Positions 1 to 9,328 of a stretch of 64,000 nt of DNA are shown here, piece by piece. Source of the DNA: Treponema sp. OMZ 838 (lineage in GTDB: Bacteria > Spirochaetota > Spirochaetia > Treponematales > Treponemataceae); contig NZ_CP009227.1 of NCBI RefSeq assembly GCF_000775995.1, positions 1,838,296 to 1,902,295 on the forward strand. The letters run 5' to 3'. The notes beneath the pieces are model-generated. The model was given only the letters and a program-made list of their open reading frames with translations. It searched no databases and was not told the DNA's origin. The first letter of the stretch is position 1; each line of letters starts with the position of its first letter. The translations under genes were made by a program, and so were the position numbers.

Positions 1-430
1 TGATCTGCGGCAGCTCGAGTTTTTCAGCGATCTGCGGGCCTACCTGTGCGGTGTCCCCATCGATTGCCTGCCGTCCGCAGAATACAACATCTTCCGGCCC
101 GACACCGACGCGGCGTACAGCTGCTGCCAAGATCTGACTGGTAGCATACGTGTCACTTCCGCCGAACTCACGGCTGGAAACCAGTACCGCCTTGTCAACG
201 CCACGCGCCAACAGCTCACGGAGCATGCTCTCTGCAGGGGGCGGCCCCATCGAAATAGCGACAACTTCACAGCCGGTTTGATCTTTCAGCTGCAGCGCCG
301 CTTCGATTGCATTTAAGTCATCGGGGTTGGTGATGGTCATCATCGAAGCGCGGTCAAGCTGCCCGTTTTCTTTGACGGCAACTTTTCCGGATGTATCGGG
401 AACTTGTTTTACACAAACAATAGCTTTCAT
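1..430 (-). CDS. etfB: Electron transfer flavoprotein beta subunit (3' end outside window)
   Basis: The reading frame begins at the ATG read from 430 to 428 and runs off the left edge, giving about 143 residues. The product starts MKAIVCVKQVPDTSG and contains a CGRQAIDGDTAQVGPQ segment, both typical of the EtfB AMP/FAD-binding fold. EtfB pairs with EtfA to pass electrons between acyl-CoA dehydrogenases and other redox carriers in the cytoplasm. A strong ribosome binding site (AAGGAGG) overlaps the stop codon of the acyl-CoA dehydrogenase just upstream, so the two are almost certainly one operon. EtfA is expected immediately left of the window, which cannot be checked here. Confidence 0.93.
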   Translation of the reverse strand, partial: MKAIVCVKQVPDTSGKVAVKENGQLDRASMMTITNPDDLNAIEAALQLKDQTGCEVVAISMGPPPAESMLRELLARGVDKAVLVSSREFGGSDTYATSQILAAAVRRVGVGPEDVVFCGRQAIDGDTAQVGPQIAEKLELPQI

Positions 431-445
431 CTGTTCTTGTCCTCC

Positions 446-1618
446 TTAATTGACGCCGAGGTTTGCGGCAATAACCATGCGCTGAACTTCGCTCGTGCCT
501 TCGTAAATTTCCGTAATCTTTGCGTCGCGCATCATCCGCTCGATCGGGTAGTCGCGGGTATAGCCGTATCCGCCGAAGAGCTGTAAACAGCGGCGGGTTA
601 CATCGCTTGCAACTTCCGCAGCGACGAGCTTTGCCATTGCCGCTTCTACAGAATAACGGATATTGGGATTCTCATTGGCCGCTTGTTTTTTGCAAGCTGC
701 TGCATAGACAAGATACTGTGCACCCTGCGTACGGGCAGCCATATCGGCAATCTGGAACTGGGTGTTCTGCTGCTGGCTGATGCGCTTTCCGAACTGGACA
801 CGCTCTTTTGTATATTTGATGGTTTCTTCGATAGCACCTTCCGCAATACCGAGCGCCTGTGCTGCAATACCGATACGTCCGCCGTCAAGGGTTGTCATCG
901 CGATAATGAAGCCGCGCCCCTGTACGCCGAGGAGGTTTTCTTTCGGTACGATGCAGTCTTCAAAGACCAATTCGCAGGTTGAAGAACCGCGGATACCCAT
1001 TTTCTTTTCATGCTTACCGATGGAGAATCCGGGGAAACCGCGCTCTACGATAAATGCGCTGATTTCTTTTACGGAGCGGCCTTTTTTATCTTTTACCGTG
1101 CCGGTTACCGCGATAACGATAAAGACGTCGGCATAGCCCGCGTTGGTGATAAAGATTTTACTGCCGTTGAGTACCCAGTGGTCACCGTCGAGTACTGCAG
1201 TGGTCTGCTGTCCTTGAGCATCGGTACCGGCTCCCGGCTCCGTTAAACCGAATGCACCGATCTTTTTACCGGAGGCAAGATCCGGAACATACTTCATCTT
1301 CTGTGCTTCCGTTCCGAAGTGTAAAATCGGATCGATACAAAGTGACGTATGTGCGGAAATGATAACACCGGTCGTTCCGCATACCTTGCTCATTTCTTCT
1401 ACACACATGGCATAGGTTAAAACGTCAGCTCCTTGTCCGCCGTACTGTTTCGGAACGGGAATACCGAAGAATCCCAGCTTTGCCATCTTTTTGACATTCT
1501 CTTCAGGAAATTTTTCCTCTTCGTCGACTTCGGCAGCGATCGGTTTTACTTCGTTTTGCGCAAAGTCACGAAACAATTGCTGCGCCATGAGCTGTTCTCT
1601 GCTCAACGTAAAATCCAT
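446..1618 (-). CDS. bcd: Acyl-CoA dehydrogenase, butyryl-CoA dehydrogenase type
   Basis: This 390-residue protein is full length for the short-chain acyl-CoA dehydrogenase family. Visible signatures are GAFGLTEPGAGTDAQ (around residues 125-140, flavin and substrate binding) and EIYEGTSEVQR near the C-terminus. The Glu at about 373 in that second motif is the usual catalytic base of butyryl-CoA dehydrogenases. A good Shine-Dalgarno (AAGGAG) precedes the ATG. It lies directly before etfB, so the likely role is flavin-dependent crotonyl-CoA to butyryl-CoA reduction with EtfAB, which fits butyrate-forming oral treponemes. The exact chain-length preference cannot be read from sequence. Confidence 0.92.
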   Translation of the reverse strand: MDFTLSREQLMAQQLFRDFAQNEVKPIAAEVDEEEKFPEENVKKMAKLGFFGIPVPKQYGGQGADVLTYAMCVEEMSKVCGTTGVIISAHTSLCIDPILHFGTEAQKMKYVPDLASGKKIGAFGLTEPGAGTDAQGQQTTAVLDGDHWVLNGSKIFITNAGYADVFIVIAVTGTVKDKKGRSVKEISAFIVERGFPGFSIGKHEKKMGIRGSSTCELVFEDCIVPKENLLGVQGRGFIIAMTTLDGGRIGIAAQALGIAEGAIEETIKYTKERVQFGKRISQQQNTQFQIADMAARTQGAQYLVYAAACKKQAANENPNIRYSVEAAMAKLVAAEVASDVTRRCLQLFGGYGYTRDYPIERMMRDAKITEIYEGTSEVQRMVIAANLGVN

Positions 1619-1835
1619 GTTGAATCTCCTTCGTTTATTGAATTTTATTAAAAATCTCTACTTTATATAGAGGCTTTTCTATAGTATAATAATCTTCGTT
1701 GTTGTATCCAAGCACATAATAGTAGTATTTTTATAGATAGATTATATCAGCAAACCGGCAAAATGGATAGAGGAAGAATCGTGTTTTATCATACTTTTTT
1801 TCTCTTGAGCCTTTGCGTCGGGGGAGAATGATTAT

Positions 1836-3212
1836 ATGACAAGAATAGCCATAGCCGCGCTGGTGCGGAATACTTCGGCCTTTTTTGCATCAAATGCGAC
1901 AAAATCATACCAATTCCGTGCCGAACAGCTTCGTAAGCTGGGAGCCGCTGTTCGCGCGTATGAGCAGCGGATAAGCGATGCACTCTATAAGGATTTACAC
2001 AAGGCGCCGATGGAAACTTACCTTACGGAAATCGGTATGGTGCAGGAAGAAGTCCGCTTTCTATCGAAACACTTGAAAAAATTGATGAAGCCGAAACGGG
2101 TACGCACGCCGCTCAGTCATTTTTTAGCATCGAGTACGATTTATTACGAACCGTACGGTACTGTATTGATTATGTCGCCGTGGAATTATCCGGTCAATTT
2201 AACGCTGACGCCGCTTGCCGGTGCGATTGCCGCAGGAAACTGCGCGGTGATAAAGCCGTCGAATTACACTCCCGAAACCTCAAAAGTAATCGCCGATTTG
2301 ATTGCGGAAACCTTTGATCCGGGCTTTGTTACGGTTGTAACCGGCGGACGAGAAGAGAACGCCGGGCTTTTGGATCAAAAGTTCGATTACATTTTCTTTA
2401 CCGGCGGTACGGTAGTCGGTAAGCTTGTTATGGAGGCCGCCGCACGGAACCTGACGCCGGTAACGCTCGAACTCGGCGGCAAGTCTCCCTGTATCATCGA
2501 TAAAACCGCCGATATAAAAGCAGCGGCGCGGCGTATCCTTTTCGGTAAGATACTGAACGGCGGACAAACCTGCGTCGCTCCCGACTATGTGCTGATTGAC
2601 GCAGCGGTAAAAGAAGCGTTTATCGAACAGTGCAAGGCTGTCCTTCATGAATTTTTACCGACGGATGCGTATGCCTCATGCAATATGACGAGGATTGTCA
2701 ACGACAAACATTTTGAGCGCCTTTCCCATTTAATGGAAGGAGAAACGGCTGTTATCGGCGGGGAAAAGGATGTGCACGGGCGTTTTATACCGCTGACGGT
2801 ATTGGATAATATCAGTTTTGAATCGCCGGTTATGCAGGAAGAAATTTTCGGCCCCATCTTGCCGCTCATCCCGTTTACCGATTTGCAGTGGGCTGTCGAT
2901 CAAATCCGTGCCCGCCCGAAGCCGCTTGCCCTCTATCTCTTTACTAAAGATGCCGCCGTAGAGCGGAAGATTTTGTCGGAAGTATCGTTCGGCGGCGGGT
3001 GCATCAACGACACAATCGTGCATCTTGCAACGCCGTACATGCCCTTCGGCGGGGTCGGGACAAGCGGTATGGGAAATTACCACGGAAAACAAAGCTTTTA
3101 CACATTCAGCCACGAAAAGAGCGTAATGAAAAAATCCTTGCTGGTAGACTTACCGATGCGCTATCATCCCTACAGCGAGAAAAATTTCAACCTCGTTAAA
3201 AAGTTTATGTAG
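1836..3212 (+). CDS. Aldehyde dehydrogenase, ALDH3-like
   Basis: The 458-residue protein is an NAD(P)-dependent aldehyde dehydrogenase of the class 3 type. It has the PWNYP cofactor segment, the ELGGKSP motif with catalytic Glu at about residue 212, GGQTCVAPDY with nucleophilic Cys at about residue 246, and the late NYHGKQSFYTFSHEK segment usual in ALDH3. The start ATG follows a purine-rich GGGGGAGA site at 1820-1826. It would oxidise fatty or aromatic aldehydes to acids, or act in reverse with acyl donors; the physiological substrate is not evident. It is transcribed divergently from the bcd-etf operon, with about 215 bases between them. Confidence 0.9.
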   Translation: MTRIAIAALVRNTSAFFASNATKSYQFRAEQLRKLGAAVRAYEQRISDALYKDLHKAPMETYLTEIGMVQEEVRFLSKHLKKLMKPKRVRTPLSHFLASSTIYYEPYGTVLIMSPWNYPVNLTLTPLAGAIAAGNCAVIKPSNYTPETSKVIADLIAETFDPGFVTVVTGGREENAGLLDQKFDYIFFTGGTVVGKLVMEAAARNLTPVTLELGGKSPCIIDKTADIKAAARRILFGKILNGGQTCVAPDYVLIDAAVKEAFIEQCKAVLHEFLPTDAYASCNMTRIVNDKHFERLSHLMEGETAVIGGEKDVHGRFIPLTVLDNISFESPVMQEEIFGPILPLIPFTDLQWAVDQIRARPKPLALYLFTKDAAVERKILSEVSFGGGCINDTIVHLATPYMPFGGVGTSGMGNYHGKQSFYTFSHEKSVMKKSLLVDLPMRYHPYSEKNFNLVKKFM

Positions 3213-3272
3213 GTGCATACCGGACAGTGTATCCGGCTGTGCCCCGCAAGCTGTCTTGCGTGATTTTGCCTA

Positions 3273-3300
3273 AACCGGTATATTTCCAGATATTCCGGTT
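3273..3300 (+). other. Hairpin ahead of antiporter gene
   Basis: AACCGG at 3273-3278 pairs with CCGGTT at 3295-3300, and the interior has partial TATAT/ATATT complementarity. It lies in the 112-base gap between the aldehyde dehydrogenase stop and the antiporter start. There is no T-run, so a regulatory or stability role is more likely than termination. The same gap also holds a small GCAAG-CTGT-CTTGC hairpin. Confidence 0.35.
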
Positions 3301-3324
3301 ACTGATATTTTACGAGGTTTATTT

Positions 3325-4347
3325 ATGGATGCACTCTTACATGATTTCTTAATGAATTCATCGGTTGTGATATCGTTGATTGTGCTTGTCGCAAGTTTGT
3401 CTACGCTGAGTAAGGGTGCGGATTGGCTGGTAGACAGTGCAGTTGCCCTTTCGCTTAAATGGGGAATGCCCAAAATGGTGATCGGCGCAACGATTGTCAG
3501 TCTCGGCACGACCCTGCCCGAAGCGTCGGTGTCTACATTGGCGGCAATTAAAGGCAATGCGGAGCTTGCGCTTGGAAATGCTATCGGCTCGATTATTGCG
3601 GATACTGCCCTCATTATCGGACTTGCCGCCATGCTTGGTACGGTGCCGGTAGATAAACGGCTCATTCATCGGCAGGGTACCGTGCAGTTTTCGGCAGCGC
3701 TGCTGTTGACGCTTGTTTCGCTCCCCTTCTTTTCTCCAGGCAGGGAGGGGAAAATCTATCAGTGGATGGGTTGGATATTTGTCGTGCTGCTCGCGTGTTA
3801 TATGTACATATCGTTCCGCTGGGCAAAAGAATCTATGGAAGAGAGCGAACAGGATACGGCGGAAGAAAATCAAAAGCCGTTGTGGCTGCTGCTTGTGTGG
3901 CTGGCTGTCGGAATCGCGGTGGTTGTGCTCTCGTCTAAAATACTGATTCCTGCGGTAGAAGTTTCCGCCATAAAAATCGGTATTCCGCAGAGTATTATCG
4001 CGGCGACCTTGGTTGCGTTCGGTACGAGTGTGCCCGAATTGGTAACTGCAATTACCGCCGTTCGGAAAGGACACGGGGAACTCGCGGCGGGCAACATCAT
4101 CGGAGCGGATATCTTGAACGTTCTCTTTGTATTGGGTGTAGCGGCTGCGGTAACCCCCGCCGGTATCCGTGTGCCGGTAGATTTTTACTATCTGCAATTC
4201 CCGACCATGCTGCTGGTGCTCGGCATTTTCCGCTTTTGTTCAACGCGCCAGCGCAGCGTCATAACTCGAATGCAAGGTGCGTTTTTATTTATTTTTTATG
4301 CCGCATACATTGTTCTCAATTTTACATTAAGACATATCACGGGTTAA
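3325..4347 (+). CDS. Calcium/sodium antiporter, CaCA family (YrbG-like)
   Basis: This is a 340-residue membrane protein made of two homologous halves, each with the CaCA alpha-repeat. The first half has GATIVSLGTTLPEASVS followed by GNAIGSIIAD; the second has AATLVAFGTSVPELVTA followed by GNIIGADILN. The acidic residues of these repeats bind the exchanged cations in the family. About ten hydrophobic segments are visible. A cytoplasmic loop (WAKESMEESEQDTAEENQK) separates the halves. The expected role is Na+- or H+-coupled Ca2+ export at the inner membrane. It lies 16 bases ahead of rsmE and may be co-transcribed with it. Confidence 0.9.
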   Translation: MDALLHDFLMNSSVVISLIVLVASLSTLSKGADWLVDSAVALSLKWGMPKMVIGATIVSLGTTLPEASVSTLAAIKGNAELALGNAIGSIIADTALIIGLAAMLGTVPVDKRLIHRQGTVQFSAALLLTLVSLPFFSPGREGKIYQWMGWIFVVLLACYMYISFRWAKESMEESEQDTAEENQKPLWLLLVWLAVGIAVVVLSSKILIPAVEVSAIKIGIPQSIIAATLVAFGTSVPELVTAITAVRKGHGELAAGNIIGADILNVLFVLGVAAAVTPAGIRVPVDFYYLQFPTMLLVLGIFRFCSTRQRSVITRMQGAFLFIFYAAYIVLNFTLRHITG

Positions 4348-4363
4348 GGGCGGCAAGGCTGCC

Positions 4364-5248
4364 ATGAATATCATTTTATTACGACAGGAAGAACTTTCAG
4401 ACAGGAATTTTTCTTTTGCCAAAACTGATGACCGCTTTTTACATATCAAAAAAGTGCTGAAGCTGGGTGTGGGTTCAGTATTCAAGGCGGGGATCATCGA
4501 CGGCAAAAAAGGAACGGCGGAAATTACTTCCTTTTCCGATGAGTTGTTGACTGCACGGTTTACCGTATCGGAGCAGGCGGATGGAGGAGACGATGTTTCC
4601 GCGTTGCCGCCCATCAGACTAATACTCGGGTTTCCGCGTCCCATTCAGCTGCGCCGTATTTTGCGTGATGTTGCAGGGCTTGGGATTGAGGCTCTGTATC
4701 TGACCGGTACCGAGCTGGGGGAAAAATCCTATCTAAAGGCGGATATCGCTGCGGAAACGGAGATAGAGCGGCTGCTGATTGACGGATGCAGTCAGGCCGG
4801 AGATACTCATATTCCGAAAGTGTATCGAGCTTATAGTGTACGGCATTTTTTCGACCGGTATGAGGATGATATCCGTCCGGATCATCTGCGGGCAGTGCTC
4901 GATGTTCCTTTTCAAATTGACCAATATTCTATTGAACAAAATCGCATTAACCAAGGTCATATTGGGCAAGACCGTATTGAACAAGCCCATAGTGAACAAG
5001 GCGACACACTCTGCGTCCCTACGATGTATCCGCTGCCTCAGCTGCAGTGGGACGGAAAACAAACGCTTTGGCTTGCCGTCGGGAATGAGCGGGGCTGGAG
5101 TCTGAACGAACGGCTGCTGTTTGCAAAAAAGCAGTTCACTGCCTATACTATGGGACGGAGAATTTTGCGCACGGAAACCGCCGTTACTTCCGCTGTTTCA
5201 GTGTGTCTTGCAAACTCGGGCGCATGGGATACGAGAGGAGTGCAATGA
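4364..5248 (+). CDS. rsmE: 16S rRNA m3U1498 methyltransferase, with pentapeptide-repeat insert
   Basis: The 294-residue product has the RsmE layout: an N-terminal PUA-like domain and a C-terminal SPOUT/trefoil-knot domain with WLAVGNERGWSLNE and the conserved RILRTETAV segment. It methylates N3 of U1498 in 16S rRNA using S-adenosylmethionine. It is longer than the usual roughly 245 residues because of an insert at residues 185-214, made of six five-residue units with Gln in the third position. Its TGA overlaps the ATG of the next gene (ATGA), so the two are translationally coupled. Confidence 0.88.
   Translation: MNIILLRQEELSDRNFSFAKTDDRFLHIKKVLKLGVGSVFKAGIIDGKKGTAEITSFSDELLTARFTVSEQADGGDDVSALPPIRLILGFPRPIQLRRILRDVAGLGIEALYLTGTELGEKSYLKADIAAETEIERLLIDGCSQAGDTHIPKVYRAYSVRHFFDRYEDDIRPDHLRAVLDVPFQIDQYSIEQNRINQGHIGQDRIEQAHSEQGDTLCVPTMYPLPQLQWDGKQTLWLAVGNERGWSLNERLLFAKKQFTAYTMGRRILRTETAVTSAVSVCLANSGAWDTRGVQ
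4916..5005 (+). repeat. Six 15-bp tandem repeats inside rsmE
   Basis: Six in-frame units of 15 bases encode IDQYS, IEQNR, INQGH, IGQDR, IEQAH and SEQGD. The codon CAA is kept in the third position of every unit and ATT starts five of the six. The units diverge at other positions, so the array is old enough to have been tolerated. It sits in a loop of the SPOUT domain, between the segment ending ..VLDVPFQ and the ..WDGKQTLWLAVGN strand. Confidence 0.85.
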
Positions 5249-7038
5249 ATCAGGATCAGGTAAAAGAGATATTATTGCAGATTGAAGAGTCGGGGCTTGA
5301 ATTTTCGGTAACATTTACCGGCAAGGCGAGCAAGAAAGTCAACGGGCTGTATAAAAGCGATACACATGAGATTCTGCTGCACAATAAAAACTTTTCCGTC
5401 GATAACGAACTGCTGTACACCGCTATTCACGAATATACGCATCATCGGCTCTGCGAGCTGGACGGTACCCGTTCCGGCCGTGTACATACGCAGCGGTTTT
5501 GGAGCTATTTTCACCGGCTGCTGCAAAAGGCGGAGGAAAAGGGGCTATATAAAATCGCTATGGAAGAATCGCCTGAACTGCTTGAACTGACGGATACAAT
5601 CAGGACGACCATCATGGCGGAGGACGGCAAGCTGATGAAGGAACTCGGCAGGCTTTTGAGCAAGGCGCGGGCACTCTGTAAGCAAGCCGGTGTCCGCTAC
5701 GAAGATTATATCGACCGTGTGCTGTGCCTGCCGCGCGCTTCCGCTGCGACGATTGAGAAAATACATGCGTTCGATGTAAAGCCGGAACTCGGCTATGAAG
5801 CGATGAAGGTGGTTGCGAATATTGCAAACCCCGATAAACGCGCCGCAGCAGAGGACCTTTTTTTACAAAAGCACAGTCCTGCGTTTGTGCGCGACAGTGT
5901 AAAAAATAAACCGCAGGATGAAGACCCGCGGCGTAAGTTGGAAAATGAAAAGCGCCGAATTGAGCGCACGATTGTCAGCTTGCAAGCGCGGCTCAGCGAG
6001 TTGGAAGACACGCTTGCAAAGATGCCCGTAACGCCGTTTATCTTTTGTTTTTTCTTTTTGCTGCGGCTGCTTTCTCCCCTCGCTGCGGATAATACCGGAG
6101 CCGGGCAAATGCAAATACCTGCGATACCGGATATTCCTGAAGTTACTATCGGCGGAGGTATTACTCGGCCGCCTGCACCTCCCGTTATTCAGCCTCCGGC
6201 GTTTTTGCAACAAAAACGCACCCCATCGTCCGCAGCAGGGGCGAAAGGCAAACAGACAGGTAACGCCGCTGCCGCTTCCGGTAATTCCGGTAAAAGCGAT
6301 ATAAAAAAATCAACGGCGCTAAACGGACTCAACGCTAAAACGCTGGCGGCATTAAGCCAGAACAGCGGCAACCTGACGCTGCTCAATAATTTGCTCGGCA
6401 CTGATGCGGGATTAGGCGGCAATACAGGTTTGGGCAATGTAAGCGGTTTGCAAACCGATACGGGCGGCGCCGTTTTAACAAAGATTTTAAGCGAACTGGA
6501 AAAACTGCAAGCGCAAACCGCTCAAAAAGAGAATACACAAACCGGTCAGGCTGTACAGAAAGCAACTGCATCAACCGGAAATACCGGTGCGGAAACCAAT
6601 GGAAACAATGCTGCCGGTACTGCTGGAAATACCGGCGCAGACAATACGGCAAATACTCCCACTGCACTTGCACAAGGGGCTGCGGCGGAGCTTATTCGGT
6701 TGCGGATAAACGGTAAGGAAATTAAAGACGATTTGGTTTATACATTTTGTTCCGCTCCCGCCGCAAACGGTTCGTTCTTGTATGGAGCAGACCGCCGCTT
6801 TACGGCTAACGGCGCCGAGCTGAATGAGACGGCTTATTTTCTGTGCCGGAAGACGGAAGCTCAGCAGTACGAGATTACGATGGATTTACGCCAAGAACCG
6901 CTGAATGCAAATTCTTTTCTGTATAAACTCTATCAACTCAGCCCCGTATCGGTAGAGCAAACTTCGGATATCATCTTTTGGCATTATAAGGCTTCCGATC
7001 TTGAAGTGGAGTTGATATTCAGGATTGCGAAAACCTAA
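5245..7038 (+). CDS. HExxH-motif protein fused to membrane segment and low-complexity exported region
   Basis: The ATG at 5245, behind GAGAGGAG and overlapping the rsmE stop, is preferred over an upstream ATG at 5203. The protein is 597 residues. The N-terminal part carries HEYTHH (residues 62-67), a zinc-metallopeptidase-like motif of the SprT/DUF45 kind. A charged coiled-coil stretch follows (about 225-258), then a hydrophobic segment (about 264-281) that looks like a signal peptide or anchor. Next comes a long Gly/Ala/Asn/Thr-rich linker and a compact C-terminal domain (about 490-597). ATG at 6022 could be an internal start for the exported half. The function is unknown. The last 20 bases overlap the convergent prsW-like gene. 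Confidence 0.7.
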   Translation: MNQDQVKEILLQIEESGLEFSVTFTGKASKKVNGLYKSDTHEILLHNKNFSVDNELLYTAIHEYTHHRLCELDGTRSGRVHTQRFWSYFHRLLQKAEEKGLYKIAMEESPELLELTDTIRTTIMAEDGKLMKELGRLLSKARALCKQAGVRYEDYIDRVLCLPRASAATIEKIHAFDVKPELGYEAMKVVANIANPDKRAAAEDLFLQKHSPAFVRDSVKNKPQDEDPRRKLENEKRRIERTIVSLQARLSELEDTLAKMPVTPFIFCFFFLLRLLSPLAADNTGAGQMQIPAIPDIPEVTIGGGITRPPAPPVIQPPAFLQQKRTPSSAAGAKGKQTGNAAAASGNSGKSDIKKSTALNGLNAKTLAALSQNSGNLTLLNNLLGTDAGLGGNTGLGNVSGLQTDTGGAVLTKILSELEKLQAQTAQKENTQTGQAVQKATASTGNTGAETNGNNAAGTAGNTGADNTANTPTALAQGAAAELIRLRINGKEIKDDLVYTFCSAPAANGSFLYGADRRFTANGAELNETAYFLCRKTEAQQYEITMDLRQEPLNANSFLYKLYQLSPVSVEQTSDIIFWHYKASDLEVELIFRIAKT

Positions 7039-7654
7039 AAAATCTTCCCGCAGATAAACAGGTGATTCCAAGCACTGCTGCGGCAGGAATTATAAAGCCG
7101 CCGCCCAGCGAAATAAAAAAGTTATAAAGCCCGTGAAGAACAACCGCTGCGAGAAAGACGAAGGCAGCTTTCCGCTTTGTTTCGGTAGATATCATCGATG
7201 CATAAAAACAGCCGAGCGTCCCGTGTAATAGGGCGGCGGTAACAAGCCGGAAAAACTGCACGTTGGAATACCGCAAACTATACGAGATATTTTCAAAACC
7301 GCTAAAGACAAAGCCGAAGAATACGCCAAGCAGCATACTCTGCGTAATCCCGAATCTTTTTTTTAAAACCATAGCGGCCGTTAAACCGAATACCGCTGCT
7401 TTAACGGTTTCTTCTATCAAGGCTGCCGTAATAAAGCTGTTAAACAGGAGCCGCACCGCTTCCGATTGTTTTGCAATACCGGCATCTAAAAAAGTATGCA
7501 CACTATGCTGGAGCGCAAGTACCGGAAGCAGTGACGCTGCCGCTGCAAAGAATACGGCGGCAAGCGCATAAACGGGAATGTGTTTTTTTATTGCAATACA
7601 GACCGCTGCCGATGCCGGTAAAAATGCGGTTATCAGCAGCCCGATAATACTCAT
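7019..7654 (-). CDS. PrsW-like intramembrane metalloprotease (CPBP/PrsW superfamily)
   Basis: This is a 211-residue polytopic membrane protein. The motif order is IEETVKA (EExxK), FSGFENISY (FxxxE), a His in LLHGTLGCF and a His in VVLHGLYNF. This is the arrangement of glutamate and histidine residues in PrsW-type proteases that cut anti-sigma factors within the membrane. It starts 13 bases after pcp with no clear ribosome binding site of its own, suggesting it is translated from the pcp operon message. No anti-sigma substrate is encoded nearby. The family assignment rests on motifs only. Confidence 0.75.
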   Translation of the reverse strand: MSIIGLLITAFLPASAAVCIAIKKHIPVYALAAVFFAAAASLLPVLALQHSVHTFLDAGIAKQSEAVRLLFNSFITAALIEETVKAAVFGLTAAMVLKKRFGITQSMLLGVFFGFVFSGFENISYSLRYSNVQFFRLVTAALLHGTLGCFYASMISTETKRKAAFVFLAAVVLHGLYNFFISLGGGFIIPAAAVLGITCLSAGRFFRFSQS

Positions 7655-7667
7655 GCCGTACGAACCG

Positions 7668-8321
7668 CTAGCATATCTTTCCGCCCGAGACCTTTATGTC
7701 GGAACCGTGTTCGACGATGGCTTCAAGCGCGTGGGTAATGCCACTGACAATTGTTTCCAAGCTCATCGAGGGGGTAAGCGCCGGTTTCCCGATTACCTGT
7801 TCGGGCAGGAACGGAATATGGATAAAGCCGCTTTTCATCGGTTTCCCCGCCGCCGTCCTTTGCGCCGCAAGGTGCGCGACACCGTAACAGACATGGTTGC
7901 AGATAAAAGTACCTGCCGTGTTGGAAATTGAAGCGGGAATCTTATGCGCTTTTATGTTTTCAACGATAGCCTTTATCGGAACGGTAACAAAATATGCAGC
8001 GGGGCCGCCGTTTACCACCGGTTCATCGATCGGCTGATTCCCTTCGTTATCGGGGATGCGGCAATCGTCGATGTTGATACCGATTCTTTCTACGGTAATT
8101 TCGGATCTGCCGCCTGCCTGCCCGATGCTTAACACCACATCGGGATTTTCTTTCTCGACCGCTTCTTTTATCTTTGCTAAAGATTTTCCTACAACAGTCG
8201 GAATTTCAAGTTTGATAATCTGCGCGCCTAAAATGGTATCAGGCAATCGCTTAATTGTTTCCAGGGCGGGGTTGATTTTTTCTCCGCCGAAGGGATCAAA
8301 TCCGGTAACTAAAATTTTCAT
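7668..8321 (-). CDS. pcp: Pyrrolidone-carboxylate (pyroglutamyl) peptidase I
   Basis: The protein begins [19 protein letters not shown], the family hallmark. It carries the catalytic triad segments: Glu in ITVERIGIN, Cys in [11 protein letters not shown] and His in [11 protein letters not shown]. It removes N-terminal 5-oxoproline from peptides in the cytoplasm. Two adjacent ATGs exist; the second (8321) has better spacing from AGGAG than the first (8324). It lies directly behind the DUF979/DUF969 pair. That pair is annotated in current family databases as a putative 5-oxoproline transporter, which matches the product of this enzyme. Confidence 0.93.
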   Translation of the reverse strand: MKILVTGFDPFGGEKINPALETIKRLPDTILGAQIIKLEIPTVVGKSLAKIKEAVEKENPDVVLSIGQAGGRSEITVERIGINIDDCRIPDNEGNQPIDEPVVNGGPAAYFVTVPIKAIVENIKAHKIPASISNTAGTFICNHVCYGVAHLAAQRTAAGKPMKSGFIHIPFLPEQVIGKPALTPSMSLETIVSGITHALEAIVEHGSDIKVSGGKIC

Positions 8322-8329
8322 CATGGCTC

Positions 8330-9328
8330 CTAAAAGGCGAAGATTGACATCAAGATGATGTGCACGATGATCAAGGCAATCGACATAAAAGCTTGCGTTT
8401 TAATAAGCGTGTATTTATTTTCGGTTTCCAAAATTGCTGCGGGAACGATGTTGAAGTTCGCCGCCATTGGCGTTAAAAGTGTGCCGCAGTATCCGCAGGT
8501 CATACCGAGTGCACCGACAACTGCCGGATTTCCGCCTTGCATAATAACAAAGGGAACGCCGACGCCGATGGTAATGACGGTGAAGGCGGCAAATGCGTTA
8601 CCCATAATCATCGTAAAGATTACCATACCGAGGCAGTATGCGATAACACCGAGAATGGGTACTCCTTGCGGTACAATACCGCTTGCAAATTGACCGATGA
8701 TTTTACCGATACCGGCAGTTGCGAATATCGCTCCTAAAACGCCGAGTAATTGTGGGAGTAAGCTGGAGGAGCCGACTTGCATCAGCATCTTTGAAGTATC
8801 GTTGACGGTATTTTTCAATGTCGGTTTTGCCAACAACACCGCGAAAATCAAGGCGATAATCGATGCAGCGCCGACGACCTGAGCGGTTGAAAAACCGAAG
8901 ATGATTGCCTTACCGGCAGCATTGGTTCCAAGCGAAATGTTAAAGCTTTTGACCTGCGCCAATAGCATTGCTACAACGCCGATTAAAACCGCCGGAATAA
9001 AAATCTTATTGCCGACCTTTTGCGAATTTTTTTCTACTTCTTCTTTTTCGGCAGTCGGGATGTCTGCAATCTTTACTTGTTTTGTTAAAGTGAGGATGCC
9101 CAGCAGAATTAATAATCCGCCGATAATGGCTCCGCCGTTCGGAATGTTCAGTACAATGACTTTGCCGAACATGAACAATAAACCTAAGATACTCCAGAAC
9201 AAGAATGTCCCGATCGGATTCTTTTTATCTTTTAATGAGATGAATGCGGTGATAATGGAAACAAGACCGCAGAGACCGTATATGATTTCGTCGATAATCA
9301 TGCTGTGAGAATGGATAAAACTAAACAT
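8330..9328 (-). CDS. DUF979 family membrane protein (putative 5-oxoproline transporter subunit)
   Basis: This is a 332-residue protein with about ten hydrophobic segments and a short charged loop ([19 protein letters not shown]). Conserved-looking small-residue patches such as [22 protein letters not shown] lie in the second half. It matches the DUF979 family, which nearly always follows a DUF969 gene and often a pcp gene. Its ATG overlaps the end of the DUF969 gene by 8 bases and is preceded by GGGGAG. The transport role is taken from family context, not from a motif. Confidence 0.82.
   Translation of the reverse strand: MFSFIHSHSMIIDEIIYGLCGLVSIITAFISLKDKKNPIGTFLFWSILGLLFMFGKVIVLNIPNGGAIIGGLLILLGILTLTKQVKIADIPTAEKEEVEKNSQKVGNKIFIPAVLIGVVAMLLAQVKSFNISLGTNAAGKAIIFGFSTAQVVGAASIIALIFAVLLAKPTLKNTVNDTSKMLMQVGSSSLLPQLLGVLGAIFATAGIGKIIGQFASGIVPQGVPILGVIAYCLGMVIFTMIMGNAFAAFTVITIGVGVPFVIMQGGNPAVVGALGMTCGYCGTLLTPMAANFNIVPAAILETENKYTLIKTQAFMSIALIIVHIILMSIFAF

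Noticed and set aside
1640..1800. Divergent promoters between bcd and the aldehyde dehydrogenase gene
   Set aside because: TATAAT-like hexamers occur on both strands (1685-1690 plus, 1741-1746 minus) but neither has a convincing -35, so no feature was called.
3358..4197. 279-codon minus-strand frame opposite the antiporter
   Set aside because: Composition is rich in Arg, His and Gln, as expected for a complementary frame, and the plus strand holds a clear membrane protein.
5203..5244. Upstream ATG extending the HExxH protein by 14 residues
   Set aside because: It lies inside rsmE with no ribosome binding site, whereas ATG 5245 has GAGAGGAG and overlaps the rsmE stop.
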